Part shown: one piece after another, positions 1-8,250 of the stretch
Layout: every line of letters begins with the position of its first letter
Numbering within the stretch: the stretch's first letter is position 1
Source: Cyanophora paradoxa
Taxonomy: Eukaryota > Glaucocystophyceae > Cyanophorales > Cyanophoraceae
Direction of reading: 5' to 3'
Assembly (NCBI GenBank): GCA_004431415.1
Contig: QPMI01000621.1
Span: forward strand, 124,001 to 188,000
DNA length: 64,000 nt
Notes under the pieces: model-generated
Databases searched by the model: none
Told to the model about the DNA's origin: nothing
What the model saw: only the letters and a program-made list of their open reading frames with translations
Position numbers and translations under genes: made by a program

Positions 1-2
1 CA

Positions 3-410
3 AATCCTACTAATCCAGTCGGAGCACCGGGAACTGATCCAGGAACGTTAGTGCTTATGATTCTCTTACCGATTCTCGGTGCTCTTGGGCTTGTGCTTGC
101 ATACAAATTCCGAGCTTTATGTTGTGCTTGCATAGACAGAACCATTGCAGGAGCAGGTAATAAATACTCCACACCTGAGCTGAATGTGACCCAAACAGCC
201 GAAGGAGATGTGGGCTTAGAGGTGAGGTCAGCCGAGGGGCATGGTCTAAGTGTTGTGAGAACTGATCAACCACCAGCAAGTAGGGCAGCACCCAAAAAAT
301 CACGAGCACAAGAATTGGCAGAGCAAACGATGAACAATGATAGAGACTTTATGGCGGAAATGGCACAGCGAGAAGGGAGAATATATGAACATGTTCCAAA
401 TGTTATGTAA
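3..410 (+). CDS. Single-pass membrane protein, viral-type, 5' partial
   Basis: The frame is open from the window edge to the stop at 410, so this is the C-terminal 135 residues or so of a protein that starts to the left. It has a Pro/Gly/Thr stretch, then one hydrophobic segment (bases 48-110, LVLMILLPILGALGLVLAY) followed by KF and a Cys pair, then a polar tail rich in Glu, Gln and Lys. This suggests one transmembrane helix with a cytoplasmic or virion-interior tail. Base composition is AT-rich like the next four genes and unlike the host genes. The gene is 37 bases upstream of the fibre gene on the same strand, so it probably belongs to the same viral block. No family is recognised; a minor virion membrane protein is an inference. 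Confidence 0.6.
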   Translation, partial: NPTNPVGAPGTDPGTLVLMILLPILGALGLVLAYKFRALCCACIDRTIAGAGNKYSTPELNVTQTAEGDVGLEVRSAEGHGLSVVRTDQPPASRAAPKKSRAQELAEQTMNNDRDFMAEMAQREGRIYEHVPNVM

Positions 411-1326
411 CAACCTTAATTTTTGTAGTATTCCATAATAGAGTATAATGACTGAACCCATAGTAGAAACGACAATAAAGAATGCTGTCTTGGATAATCA
501 ATTTTATATAACCCATGCCAATATACCCAGTGAATCCAATGACCTGATAGTAGATCTAAAAGGGTATGTGATGGGAGCTATGGCTTCCAATCTGTGGAAT
601 GACATTTTTGGTTACGAGTTTGGTCACATATATGACATAGCAAATGGGATTGGCTATGTGGATGCAATGGCAGGAACAGCCTTTCGAAATCTTAATTGCA
701 ACTGTGTGGGAGGGTGGATGTTTCAGATCTGTTCAAATGTCGATCCTACTATTGATCCAGCTACTGTGACCTTTGATTGCAATCTATTCGCCCCTAAAAC
801 CATTTTCTCCATCACTTGCAACCTTGTATGTTCAGATGTGCCCATTGTAGCACCTGTAATAGGTGCATCCAATATGTATATCCAAAGAAATCCGGTCGTC
901 CATACAGGTGCCGAATTTATATTGGGCGACAACACCCCAATCAGCCGCCTCGAATTACCCACGAATTTCACATTTAATCTCGTGGATGAGTTCCCTAACA
1001 GTCAAAGTCTCATGTATTTCACCTCTGAAAATCGCCTTTCGGGTGCATTCTCACCAATTGAGCTGTCTATACCAAAGCAAAAGGTGAGCTATAAGGAGCT
1101 TACAGATGTGCCGGCGGGATTCAGTGGGAAGTGGAGTGATATCATTCAGAAGCCGACTTGGAGTAGTGTAGCATACACAGGAAATTACTATGATCTTGTA
1201 AATCCTCCCGATTTCACAAGCTATATACCTCGTTGGATCGATCAAGGTGTAATTATATCAGAATCTACACTACCTTTCAATGGGACATGGGATAGATTAT
1301 TTACTAAACCGAATTTACATGCTGTT

Positions 1327-1608
1327 TTTTTTTTTGAGAGACTACGGTGGGGCGAACCCCCCGTAGGTAGTGATATTAAAGACAACAAAGCAATCACAAA
1401 TCAAAGATACAGTAAACTAGCACAAAATATATACAGAATCAAGAGGGATCACGAGAAGGGACACGATCAGAAGAACGCAAAAGATAAGGAGAACGAGCAC
1501 GAGGAGAAGGAGTAGAAGAGCTCAAGGGCGTCGATGCAAAAGTACTAGTCACACTAGAACGACGAGGAGCACGGGGACGCAGCAAATAAGGAGAACGAGC
1601 ACGAGGAA
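1327..1608 (-). mobile_element. 5'-truncated LINE 3' end inserted in the fibre gene
   Basis: The insert separates NLHAV from TSGNYDD in the repeat array. On the plus strand it begins with a run of T, which is a poly(A) tail on the minus strand. Next to the tail is a short hairpin (ctacgg-t-gggg paired with ccccccgtag, about 1344-1368). Further in, the minus strand reads a Ser/Arg/Pro-rich stretch like the C-terminal region of the LINE at 8.3-11 kb, although the two are not clearly the same element. A 19-base segment (aggagaacgagcacgagga) occurs twice, near 1488 and 1589. A tail, terminal hairpin and 5' truncation are hallmarks of target-primed LINE insertion. No target-site duplication is visible; the fibre reading appears to have lost two bases. 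Confidence 0.55.
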
Positions 1609-1808
1609 CTACAAGTGGAAATTATGATGATCTGATAAACACACCAAACCTACATGCTGTGGCTACAAGTGGAAATTATGATGATCTGATAAACACACCA
1701 AACCTACATGCTGTGGCTACAAGTGGAAATTATGATGATCTGATAAACACACCAAACCTACATGCTGTGGCTACAAGTGGAAATTATGATGACCTGATTA
1801 ACACACCT
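1609..1808 (+). repeat. 54-base tandem repeat coding for fibre shaft units
   Basis: Units start at 1609, 1663, 1717 and 1771, exactly 54 bases (18 codons) apart. The first three are essentially identical in sequence and the fourth diverges after about 35 bases. Each codes for ATSGNYDDLINTPNLHAV. Near identity at the DNA level means recent expansion by unequal exchange or slippage, in frame. The LINE fragment sits at the left edge of this array. Confidence 0.9.
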
Positions 1809-2258
1809 ACTTCGCCACCTACTCACAATCACAGCATCGAGTTGCTCACGAATTTCGGTAGCTATGTAAATCCAAATGCATATGTGCAACAGGGGACAGC
1901 GGATGTAGTTATACCTAATCAAGTTTATACAGTAGGGCAAGTGTTTACAGCATCAGGAACCGTTACGTTTTCTACCCCATATTATAGTGATCCAATAGTT
2001 AATGCTACTCTCGAAAACAGTATTATTTTAACGAGTGTCGATTTCACCAATAGCATATATCTCTCTTCTGAATATCAGTTCGGGAATCGCATTGGGTTCA
2101 AAAATAAATTCACTTGGATTGCTATATTTACTTGTTATTCGGCGATCAATTATACGAATGTGCCTCAAAACGAAAGAACCCTTAAACTCCATTGGATTGC
2201 TGTCGGACCTCTCCAAAACAATAATATTCTCGCTTAATAAGTAAAGAACAATCAAAAG

Positions 2259-3275
2259 ATGTCGACTGTATTCACACCTGTGTTTTCCTTATCAGCCAGT
2301 GCTGTCCATAATGTTCAACACACAGTCTATGATTTATCTCCGAGCCACCCTTCGACTGAGACAGCGAAAACCGATTCTTTTAATGACCAAAGCATACTCA
2401 GAGTCAAAGAACTCAGAGCTGACAAGATTGATGGACTCGTTAAAGCTACTCAAATAATCGTATCTAATCGACCCGCAATCTCTTCGGGGCTGGTCACCAA
2501 AGAAAATCTATATGAAGGTCAACAGGATTCCAAAACGGCTTTTAATCCGGCTGATAGGAATTCGGCGGCTTTTCAAGTTTACAGTGGTGGGGCATGGATT
2601 GGGACTGGACTTGGAGTGAATGGGAATGCAACAGTGAGCGGGAATGCAACAGTTACTGGAAGCCTTACAGCTGGATCATTTGGGACAGTTAAAACGACGA
2701 CTATTGATTCTGGGGCAAATACAGAGTTGGTGATCAAGCGAAATAATGAGAATATCGCTTCTACTTTCACAGCATCACACACTAATGCAACAGGTGGGGC
2801 AGTTGCAGGAACTTATAGCTGGAAAGGTCTCACTATTAATGGGACTAATTCCTATCTTGCACTTCCTAATCATCCCCGGTTTTGTGTTGGTGTTTCTGGA
2901 ACTGTAACTGGTGCGGCTTATATTGGAGCCTATGGGCATACATTTCTAAACCATGGAAATCACGTAAATGTTTCCACAGGTTACTTCACAGCTCCTGTGT
3001 CAGGTCATTACAGATTCGTGTTCACTGGCGTAACAAGTCTAAATAATGTTGATACATATGTAGCATTTAGAGTCAATGATGGGCCTCCTAATGGTAAAAA
3101 TCTCGATGGTTATACATCAGCGTTAGGAACGAACTATCATAGAACTATATGCTTGAATGTCATTGTAGCAATGTATGCTGGTGACACAGGAAGGTTATAT
3201 GTTGGAGGAACAATTATGGGAGCTGTTGGAACAGCAAATTGTCAATGGTCGGGTGAATTAATTTCTGCTTCGTAA
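2259..3275 (+). CDS. Viral fibre protein with C1q-like tip
   Basis: 338 residues. The N-terminal half is a Ser/Thr/Asn-rich stalk with a leucine/lysine region around residues 45-70 and short Gly-Asn repeats (NGNATVSGNATVTGS, about residues 125-140). The C-terminal 130 residues resemble a C1q/TNF-like jelly roll: GNHVNVSTGYFTAPVSGHYR is the hallmark strand pair, followed by strands ending in a buried CLNVIVAMYAGD and a final WSGELIS strand. Such heads occur on fibres of large algal viruses and Polinton-like viruses, where they probably bind the host surface. It follows the broken fibre gene by 21 bases and precedes the next gene by 8, so the three are packed like a viral late-gene run. The C1q assignment rests on motif reading only. 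Confidence 0.75.
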   Translation: MSTVFTPVFSLSASAVHNVQHTVYDLSPSHPSTETAKTDSFNDQSILRVKELRADKIDGLVKATQIIVSNRPAISSGLVTKENLYEGQQDSKTAFNPADRNSAAFQVYSGGAWIGTGLGVNGNATVSGNATVTGSLTAGSFGTVKTTTIDSGANTELVIKRNNENIASTFTASHTNATGGAVAGTYSWKGLTINGTNSYLALPNHPRFCVGVSGTVTGAAYIGAYGHTFLNHGNHVNVSTGYFTAPVSGHYRFVFTGVTSLNNVDTYVAFRVNDGPPNGKNLDGYTSALGTNYHRTICLNVIVAMYAGDTGRLYVGGTIMGAVGTANCQWSGELISAS

Positions 3276-3283
3276 GTAAAAGA

Positions 3284-3547
3284 ATGTCGAACATCTACCA
3301 AGTGGTTCTAACTGATACTGAAAAACTGGGAATGGAATACTGTGCCTACTCTGTTCAGGATTGGATCGATAATGCGGCTCATAATAGGGCGAGAATCGCG
3401 ATTGATGAGATTGTGGACAAAGAAGTTAAATCGTGTATTGGTGCTGGAATTCCGATTCCACTCACAAAGGAAGCGATTGTAGAGCAAGCGTTTAATCGGG
3501 GGACTGTTCGAAAGGCAAGCGAAATTCCTGTGAGTGCTCCTATGTAA
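3284..3547 (+). CDS. Small conserved protein next to viral fibre genes
   Basis: 87 residues, starting MSNIYQVVLTDTEKLGMEYC. The pattern of an N-terminal strand, then YSVQDWIDNAAHNRARIAIDEIVDKEV, then a short Pro-rich turn and a helix, is like small unnamed proteins found beside tail-fibre genes in marine phages and algal viruses. The function is unknown; a chaperone or fibre-assembly role would be a guess from position. It starts 8 bases after the C1q-tip fibre gene and shares its AT-rich composition. Confidence 0.65.
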   Translation: MSNIYQVVLTDTEKLGMEYCAYSVQDWIDNAAHNRARIAIDEIVDKEVKSCIGAGIPIPLTKEAIVEQAFNRGTVRKASEIPVSAPM

Positions 3548-3746
3548 AGAAGGACTGGGTTTATTGTTATTTTTCATAGATCATGCATAAGAAAGGCATG
3601 TATCTTGCATAGTGGGCGGGGCGCGAGTGGTTCCAGTGCATTAAATGGAACATTTCGATTGAAGTCGCGAGTTTGTGCAGGTGGGCATTTTCGGCATGCT
3701 TGCTCATGCACATACTCGCTTTAAAAAATATAAAATGAAATTCGGT
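3548..3746. other. Spacer between convergent viral genes
   Basis: About 200 AT-rich bases between the stop of the small conserved gene and the stop of the zinc-ribbon gene on the other strand. An inverted repeat of short arms (atgcataag/ctTgcat, 3583-3609) may serve as a shared 3' end signal. No gene is seen. Confidence 0.3.
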
Positions 3747-4070
3747 TTAACTCTTACGAGTTTTGCTATAACACTCTCGGCATTGATAGTTGAGACCATC
3801 CTTCGTTCTTTGTCTTTTATTAAACTCACTTGCAAGCTTCTCAATCTTGCAGTGCGAGCATATCTTCGATTGCACTTCGATTTTCGGACGCGTTTTTAAG
3901 ACATTGTGATACAGGTCAACGTGATAGTCACGGTCGCATTCGATGCATCGCGGATTTAATGTGACATTACCAGTTTTTAATTTACGCAAACCAAAACACG
4001 ATGCAGGTCTATCTACTTTGCAGATAGTGCATTGCTTACGTTTGGGTAGTGGGAGTTGATTGCTCGGCAT
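3747..4070 (-). CDS. Small double zinc-ribbon protein, viral type
   Basis: 107 residues with two similar CxxC...CxxC units: CTICKVDRPASCFGLRK followed by CIEC, and CSHCKIEKLASEFNKRQ followed by CREC. Each would bind one zinc ion. Proteins of this kind are common in phages and large DNA viruses, where they are linked with HNH endonucleases or act as transcription factors; no HNH catalytic motif is present here. It is the only minus-strand gene in the AT-rich block and converges on the fibre operon. The start at 4070 (MPSNQLPLPKRK) is the only Met before the first zinc unit. Confidence 0.65.
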   Translation of the reverse strand: MPSNQLPLPKRKQCTICKVDRPASCFGLRKLKTGNVTLNPRCIECDRDYHVDLYHNVLKTRPKIEVQSKICSHCKIEKLASEFNKRQRTKDGLNYQCRECYSKTRKS

Positions 4071-4430
4071 CTTTATAGCTTAATAGCGGGAAATCTTTAA
4101 GTGGGGATCAACGCATTTTTTATGGTGATTACAGCTATCGGTGGGGCTCACCTTGATTTTTCAATTTGGGTAACTGAAAACAGTTTGGAAACGATTGGGA
4201 ACATTTTGTAAAAATAAGGGTCTTACTGTCCTTACTGAGATATCGAGAGAGGGTTTTAGGGCTTACTGAGAATGGTAAGTAATTAGAAAAATGAAGAATG
4301 AAAGGGTTTCGTGATTGGTTCCAGTAAGGAGAGGTTAGATGTTTGAAAAATACAGTGCTATTTTATAATTTGTTACTGAGCCTTACTGAGAAATTTGAAA
4401 ATGGATAATGGGCTTACTGAGAATGGTAGT
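4071..4430. repeat. AT-rich end region with repeated CTTACTGAG words
   Basis: No gene is seen. The word CTTACTGAG recurs several times, and the 19-mer gggcttactgagaatggta occurs twice (4259-4277 and 4410-4428). The second copy lies right at the switch to GC-rich DNA. Short repeats at an element edge can be remnants of a terminal repeat or of an integration junction. No matching inverted copy is visible inside the window, and the other end of the viral block is outside it. Confidence 0.4.
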
Positions 4431-7428
4431 GGGGAAGGAAAGAAGAGGGCGCGCAATTGGTGGGGTTCTCCTGGGAGCGAGCTCCAAGCCCGCGGCCTAC
4501 AAGGGCGCCGAAGGCTTCGGCGTCCCGCAGCACGCTGTAGGGGCCGAGCCTGAGGACCCCGACGTCCCGCTGGGCATCTTTAGGATGCAGCTGGGCCCGA
4601 CCGAGCGGGCCCTGCGCCAGCTCGCCAACTCCGCCGGCTTCCGCGCGGAAGCCCCGGCCGAGGGCGGCCGAGCCGCTAGGCGCCGAGCGCCCCGGGCGGC
4701 GCCTGCGAGCGCCCCCCCTGCCCCGATGGGCCGCTCCTCTTATGCAGAGGAGGAGTCGCGGCCCCCTGTGCCATCCAGTGCTCTCGAGGCCGAGCCCGAC
4801 GCCGGCGCCCCTGAAGCGCCCGCGCCCAAGCCTGAGGGTGAGGCTGGCGGTGCTGCGGAAACCGATTCCGACGCCGAGCCCCCGCCGCCAGAGCGCGCGC
4901 CGCGACGCCTGCCCCGCGAGCTCGCCAAGCTTGCTGCGTCGGCTGGGTTCGCCGAGGCCAAGGCCTCCGCCTCGGCTACTGACGCCGCCACGCGCAAGCG
5001 AGCGCGGGCCGCCCCAGAGCGCTTCGCGCCTCCCGCGCCGGAGTCGGCCTCGCCGCCCCCGAAGCGACGGGAACCGGGCCCGGCGCCCGCTGTCGAAGAG
5101 CGCGAGGCCCCCTCGGACGCAGAGATGCCCGACGCCCCTGAGGGCGACCTGGGCGCCCCGGCCGCGCTGCTAGAGGACGCTCACGCCGAGGCCGAGGCCT
5201 CGGGCGAGATCGATGACGAGTCGATGCCGGAAGGGCCTGGCCCCTCCGACGCCTGCGACGCTGACGGTTTCCCCCTCGCTCTCGCGGAGCGAGTACCGAA
5301 GCGCTCAGAAACCGGGCCCCGTCGGTGGGGCGCCAAGGGATTTGCTGAGCCGCGGCCCCTGCATCCCGACGCGCTCTTCCCTCGCGGCCCCGCCTTGAGG
5401 CGGCAGCCTCGAGATGAGTACAACACGCGCCACTGGCGCTCCCCGGTCGACCCCTCGGAACGGCCGGTGCCGATTCATATCGAGTGGGAGCCAGAGGACC
5501 CTGAGGGCGAGCCGCCTCCCGGGCCTCCGCGCCGGCGCTCGCTCTCCCCAGAGACTGCTCGCCACCAGATCCGCGTTCGGCCGGTCCCTCCGGACCCCAA
5601 GCCAGCGCCGCGGGCTCGAGGTCGCCCCTCTGCCCGCGGGCAGGTTTCCGACGACGCCGCCCCGCTCGAGCCCGAGACGGTCGCCGCCGAGGCCGCCGCC
5701 CCGCAGCGGTGGGTAGAACTCGACCCTAGAGGCCGGGACGTTCGCCCGCCGTGCAAGCCGGTCTTCGTGGACACCGTCCTCGATGCGTGGGCCTGCGGAC
5801 CCTCGCCAGCCGTCGACGGGGCGCTCCCCGACGCGCTGCGCCGTATGTTCCCGACCGAGAAGCGCGAGCGTCTGCTCGCCGCTCAGAAGGAGGATTCCTT
5901 CTGCAAGAAGCTTCTCGCCTTCCACGCAGAGGGCGAGAACCCAACTGTCTGCACCCGCGGCTCGAGGCGCGACGCAGACCCCTGCTCGCCCAGCTGCGCT
6001 CACTGCCTGCGGGCCAAGGAGCGCTTTGCACGCCTGGCCGGCGAGTTCAGCTTGGCCGACGACGGCGTCATCGAGCGCAACCCCTTGGTCCCAGCCGGCC
6101 GGTTTCTACCCGTCTTGCCGGACGCTTGGATCGACAGGGTGCTCTACGCCTATCACGAGGGCTGGGCCCATCGAGGCGCGCCCGTGATAGCCCGTCGGAT
6201 CGCCCTGCGGTTCTGGTGGCCTGGCATGTACGCCTCCATCGCTCGCTTTGTGCGGTCGTGCCCGCACTGCCAGTTCGCGAAGGCCGCGAAGCCCCGCCGT
6301 ACCGCCATTCAGGTGATACAGCCTTCGGGCAAGGGAGACCTGTGGCAGGTGGATATCTTCCACTTGGATATGCACGAAGACGGTTCGCGATACATCATCG
6401 CGTACGTCGACGCGTACACCAAGTTCTGCTATATCTACCCGCTCTCCCGTATCTCCGGCGAGGCCTTGCTCGCCACCGCGATCGACTTCTATATGCACGA
6501 GGGCGTGCCCGCGCGCATCCTTACGGACCGCGGGTCCCAACTCGTTGGAGGCGCGTGGAACGCGTTCTTCAAGGAGAAAGGCACCCGGTTCGTGCACGCG
6601 GCCGCCTACCACCACGCCTCGAACGGTGGCGCCGAGCGCCTGGGCGGAGTCTACAAGACTCTCGCTTACGCCATGTGCCGTGAGCACAAGCGGCCGCTCT
6701 CTGACTGGCCTCTCTACAATGCCGATATCGTTCTCGCGTTGCGGACCACCGTGCACTCCGCCACCGGGTTCTCCCCGATGGTCTTGCACCGCGGTTCTGA
6801 AGTGCACCTGCCCTGCGAAGTGCGCTTTGGAGCCGGCGTCCGCTTCGTGAACCCCGACCACACGCACCCAGCCGACTACCTTCTCGCGATGACGCGAGCC
6901 GCCGCGAGCGCTGATGCCGCCTCGCGCGAGTACCGTCGGTTCTATCGGAACCGCATGGTTGCTCGCACCGGCAACCCGCCTCATCGTCGCCGCTTTGAGG
7001 TTGGCGACAAGGTATTGTGCTGGATGGGCGAACACAACAAAGGGCTGTACAATTCGTGGGTCGGGCCCTACACCGTGACTGGTGTTAACCCTGGCGGTTA
7101 CACCTACACGGTCAAGGGATCGGCTAAGCCCTACTCCGCCAAGGACGACGCCCGTACCCGTCCTTTGCGCGAGACCGTTGCCCACATCGACTGCATGCTT
7201 CCGTTCCGCACGCGTCTCTCCGAGTCTCAAGCCCGTCCTCGCGTTGGTCGGCCTCGGAAGACCGCTGCGAACGCTGACGAGCCGGCGATCGATCCCGCAT
7301 CCGCGGACTCGCCCGCTCAAGAACAAAATCCACCTCTCGCCCCTGACGTCGGTGCCGAGGGCCCCGAGCGGGCTGCCGAGGGCGACGAGGTTGAGATGGA
7401 TGACGCGATTTTGGTCGACGACCTGTGA
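4408..7428 (+). CDS. Retroviral/Ty3-type integrase ORF (1006 aa)
   Basis: The C-terminal half is a complete integrase. It has an HHCC zinc domain (YHEGWAH about residue 585, CPHC 31 residues on) and an RNase H-fold catalytic core with Asp 649 (WQVDIF), Asp 707 (LTDRGS) and Glu 743 (GGAER). The last two are separated by 35 residues, the classic D-D(35)-E spacing. A GPY-like segment follows (SWVGPYTV, about residue 885). The first 480 residues are disordered, rich in Ala, Pro and Glu. No gag, protease, reverse transcriptase or RNase H precedes it. The first Met (4408) lies in AT-rich viral DNA, so the true start may be further in. Options are a truncated Ty3/gypsy element, a captured integrase-only gene, or a Polinton-type integrase beside the viral block. 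The long undamaged frame argues for recent function. Confidence 0.8.
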   Translation: MGLLRMVVGKERRGRAIGGVLLGASSKPAAYKGAEGFGVPQHAVGAEPEDPDVPLGIFRMQLGPTERALRQLANSAGFRAEAPAEGGRAARRRAPRAAPASAPPAPMGRSSYAEEESRPPVPSSALEAEPDAGAPEAPAPKPEGEAGGAAETDSDAEPPPPERAPRRLPRELAKLAASAGFAEAKASASATDAATRKRARAAPERFAPPAPESASPPPKRREPGPAPAVEEREAPSDAEMPDAPEGDLGAPAALLEDAHAEAEASGEIDDESMPEGPGPSDACDADGFPLALAERVPKRSETGPRRWGAKGFAEPRPLHPDALFPRGPALRRQPRDEYNTRHWRSPVDPSERPVPIHIEWEPEDPEGEPPPGPPRRRSLSPETARHQIRVRPVPPDPKPAPRARGRPSARGQVSDDAAPLEPETVAAEAAAPQRWVELDPRGRDVRPPCKPVFVDTVLDAWACGPSPAVDGALPDALRRMFPTEKRERLLAAQKEDSFCKKLLAFHAEGENPTVCTRGSRRDADPCSPSCAHCLRAKERFARLAGEFSLADDGVIERNPLVPAGRFLPVLPDAWIDRVLYAYHEGWAHRGAPVIARRIALRFWWPGMYASIARFVRSCPHCQFAKAAKPRRTAIQVIQPSGKGDLWQVDIFHLDMHEDGSRYIIAYVDAYTKFCYIYPLSRISGEALLATAIDFYMHEGVPARILTDRGSQLVGGAWNAFFKEKGTRFVHAAAYHHASNGGAERLGGVYKTLAYAMCREHKRPLSDWPLYNADIVLALRTTVHSATGFSPMVLHRGSEVHLPCEVRFGAGVRFVNPDHTHPADYLLAMTRAAASADAASREYRRFYRNRMVARTGNPPHRRRFEVGDKVLCWMGEHNKGLYNSWVGPYTVTGVNPGGYTYTVKGSAKPYSAKDDARTRPLRETVAHIDCMLPFRTRLSESQARPRVGRPRKTAANADEPAIDPASADSPAQEQNPPLAPDVGAEGPERAAEGDEVEMDDAILVDDL

Positions 7429-8250
7429 GATGCTTGTCCCGTTGCCGTCCCATTTGCGATCGCTGCGCCTGCGCCGTGGGGCAGATTTCTTTGCCCGCTT
7501 TGCCTCAGCTTTGGCTTCCGAGGTGGGACGTGGGTTGGCTGGTGGCCAATCACGGGGCGTCATCTGGGCCTTTCGTTCCATTTTCTGGGATCCGGGCCCG
7601 TCGCTCGTGGAGAGTGGCTGGGGTGTAGGCTTCCCGGGCACCTGCAGGCTCGTGAGGGGCTTGAGGTCGCCGGCTGGGAGTGCACTCAGTCGTGCCCTAT
7701 CCTTTCGTTGGGCCTGATGGGCGGCCCGGATACCTCCTCGCTGGTTTCTTCCCGAGGCGGTGAAACTTCCCATCCGTGCCACTCTCCTTCGGCTCTCGCC
7801 GTTGGAGCGAGTTTGGGCCAGCTTTTGGGGGGTTTCCGAGTTTTTATGCTTTTCCTTCTTTCGAGCTTGGCCTGGGGTTGCCTAGGTACATGCACTATGC
7901 TGGTATCGGCTCCTATTTCGGTCGCGAGCTATGCTACCTGGCATATCTGGTTGCTGATGACGGACATTCTACTTCGAGAGGAGTTCACTCGCCGCCGCCC
8001 TGTCGCTGCCGCGGTTGGTGCACACCCCGGCGGTGGGGTGGACGCCCCGTCGAGCATGCAGACTCGACGTTCGGCTTGGCGCGGTCCGGTGCGAGGACGC
8101 ACCGTATGCAGAGTGAGGAGTTGTCGCGTGCAGCGATTCCCTCGGATTAGGCTAGCCGGTAGTCTATGCGTAGCCGCTAGCCCTAGTCTAGTGCTATCGA
8201 GCGGCTAGCTCTAGCGCTCTCTGTATTCTGACTTAGCGCCGGGCGCGACT
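7429..8250. other. Non-coding tail after the integrase ORF
   Basis: About 800 bases without a convincing gene. The DNA is moderately GC-rich with T-rich patches. If the integrase is part of an LTR element, this is where its 3' untranslated region and 3' LTR would be. No second copy of this sequence lies upstream of 4408, so an LTR pair cannot be shown. Short repeats of gctagc/ctagcc near 8145-8215 are the only visible structure. Confidence 0.4.

Larger units (their letters stand above)
448..2237 (+). pseudogene. Repeat-bearing viral fibre protein gene, broken by a LINE fragment
   Basis: The N-terminal part (448-1326, starts MTEPIVETTIKNAV) reads through a globular region into the phrase KPNLHAV. 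The same reading resumes at about 1609 with repeats of TSGNYDDLINTPNLHAVA and ends with a beta-rich tip and stop at 2237 (ends QNNNILA). The phrases GNYYDLVNPPDF and FNGTWDRLFTKPNLHAV before the break are diverged copies of the same repeat, which shows both halves were one gene. Such G-x-Y-x-D-L-x-N-x-P repeats are typical of trimeric fibres in phages, Polinton-like viruses and giant viruses. The insertion at 1327-1608 adds a stop at 1515 and a run of foreign Lys/Glu-rich codons, so the intact fibre can no longer be made. The rest has no obvious decay, so the insertion may be recent. Confidence 0.75.

Noticed and set aside
1-4430. Bacteriophage contamination
   Set aside because: The same AT-rich block carries a LINE-like insertion with poly(A) and runs directly into GC-rich eukaryotic retroelement DNA, so it is more likely integrated in the nuclear genome; a chimeric assembly cannot be fully excluded.
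4742-6683. Long alternative-frame ORFs within the integrase gene on both strands
   Set aside because: They are Arg/Pro/Ala-rich shadows created by GC-rich codons; only the frame from 4408 has conserved motifs.
7708-8208. Plus-strand ORF after the integrase that could be a second retroelement protein
   Set aside because: No zinc knuckle, protease or other element motif; the frame is short and compositionally like the surrounding non-coding DNA.
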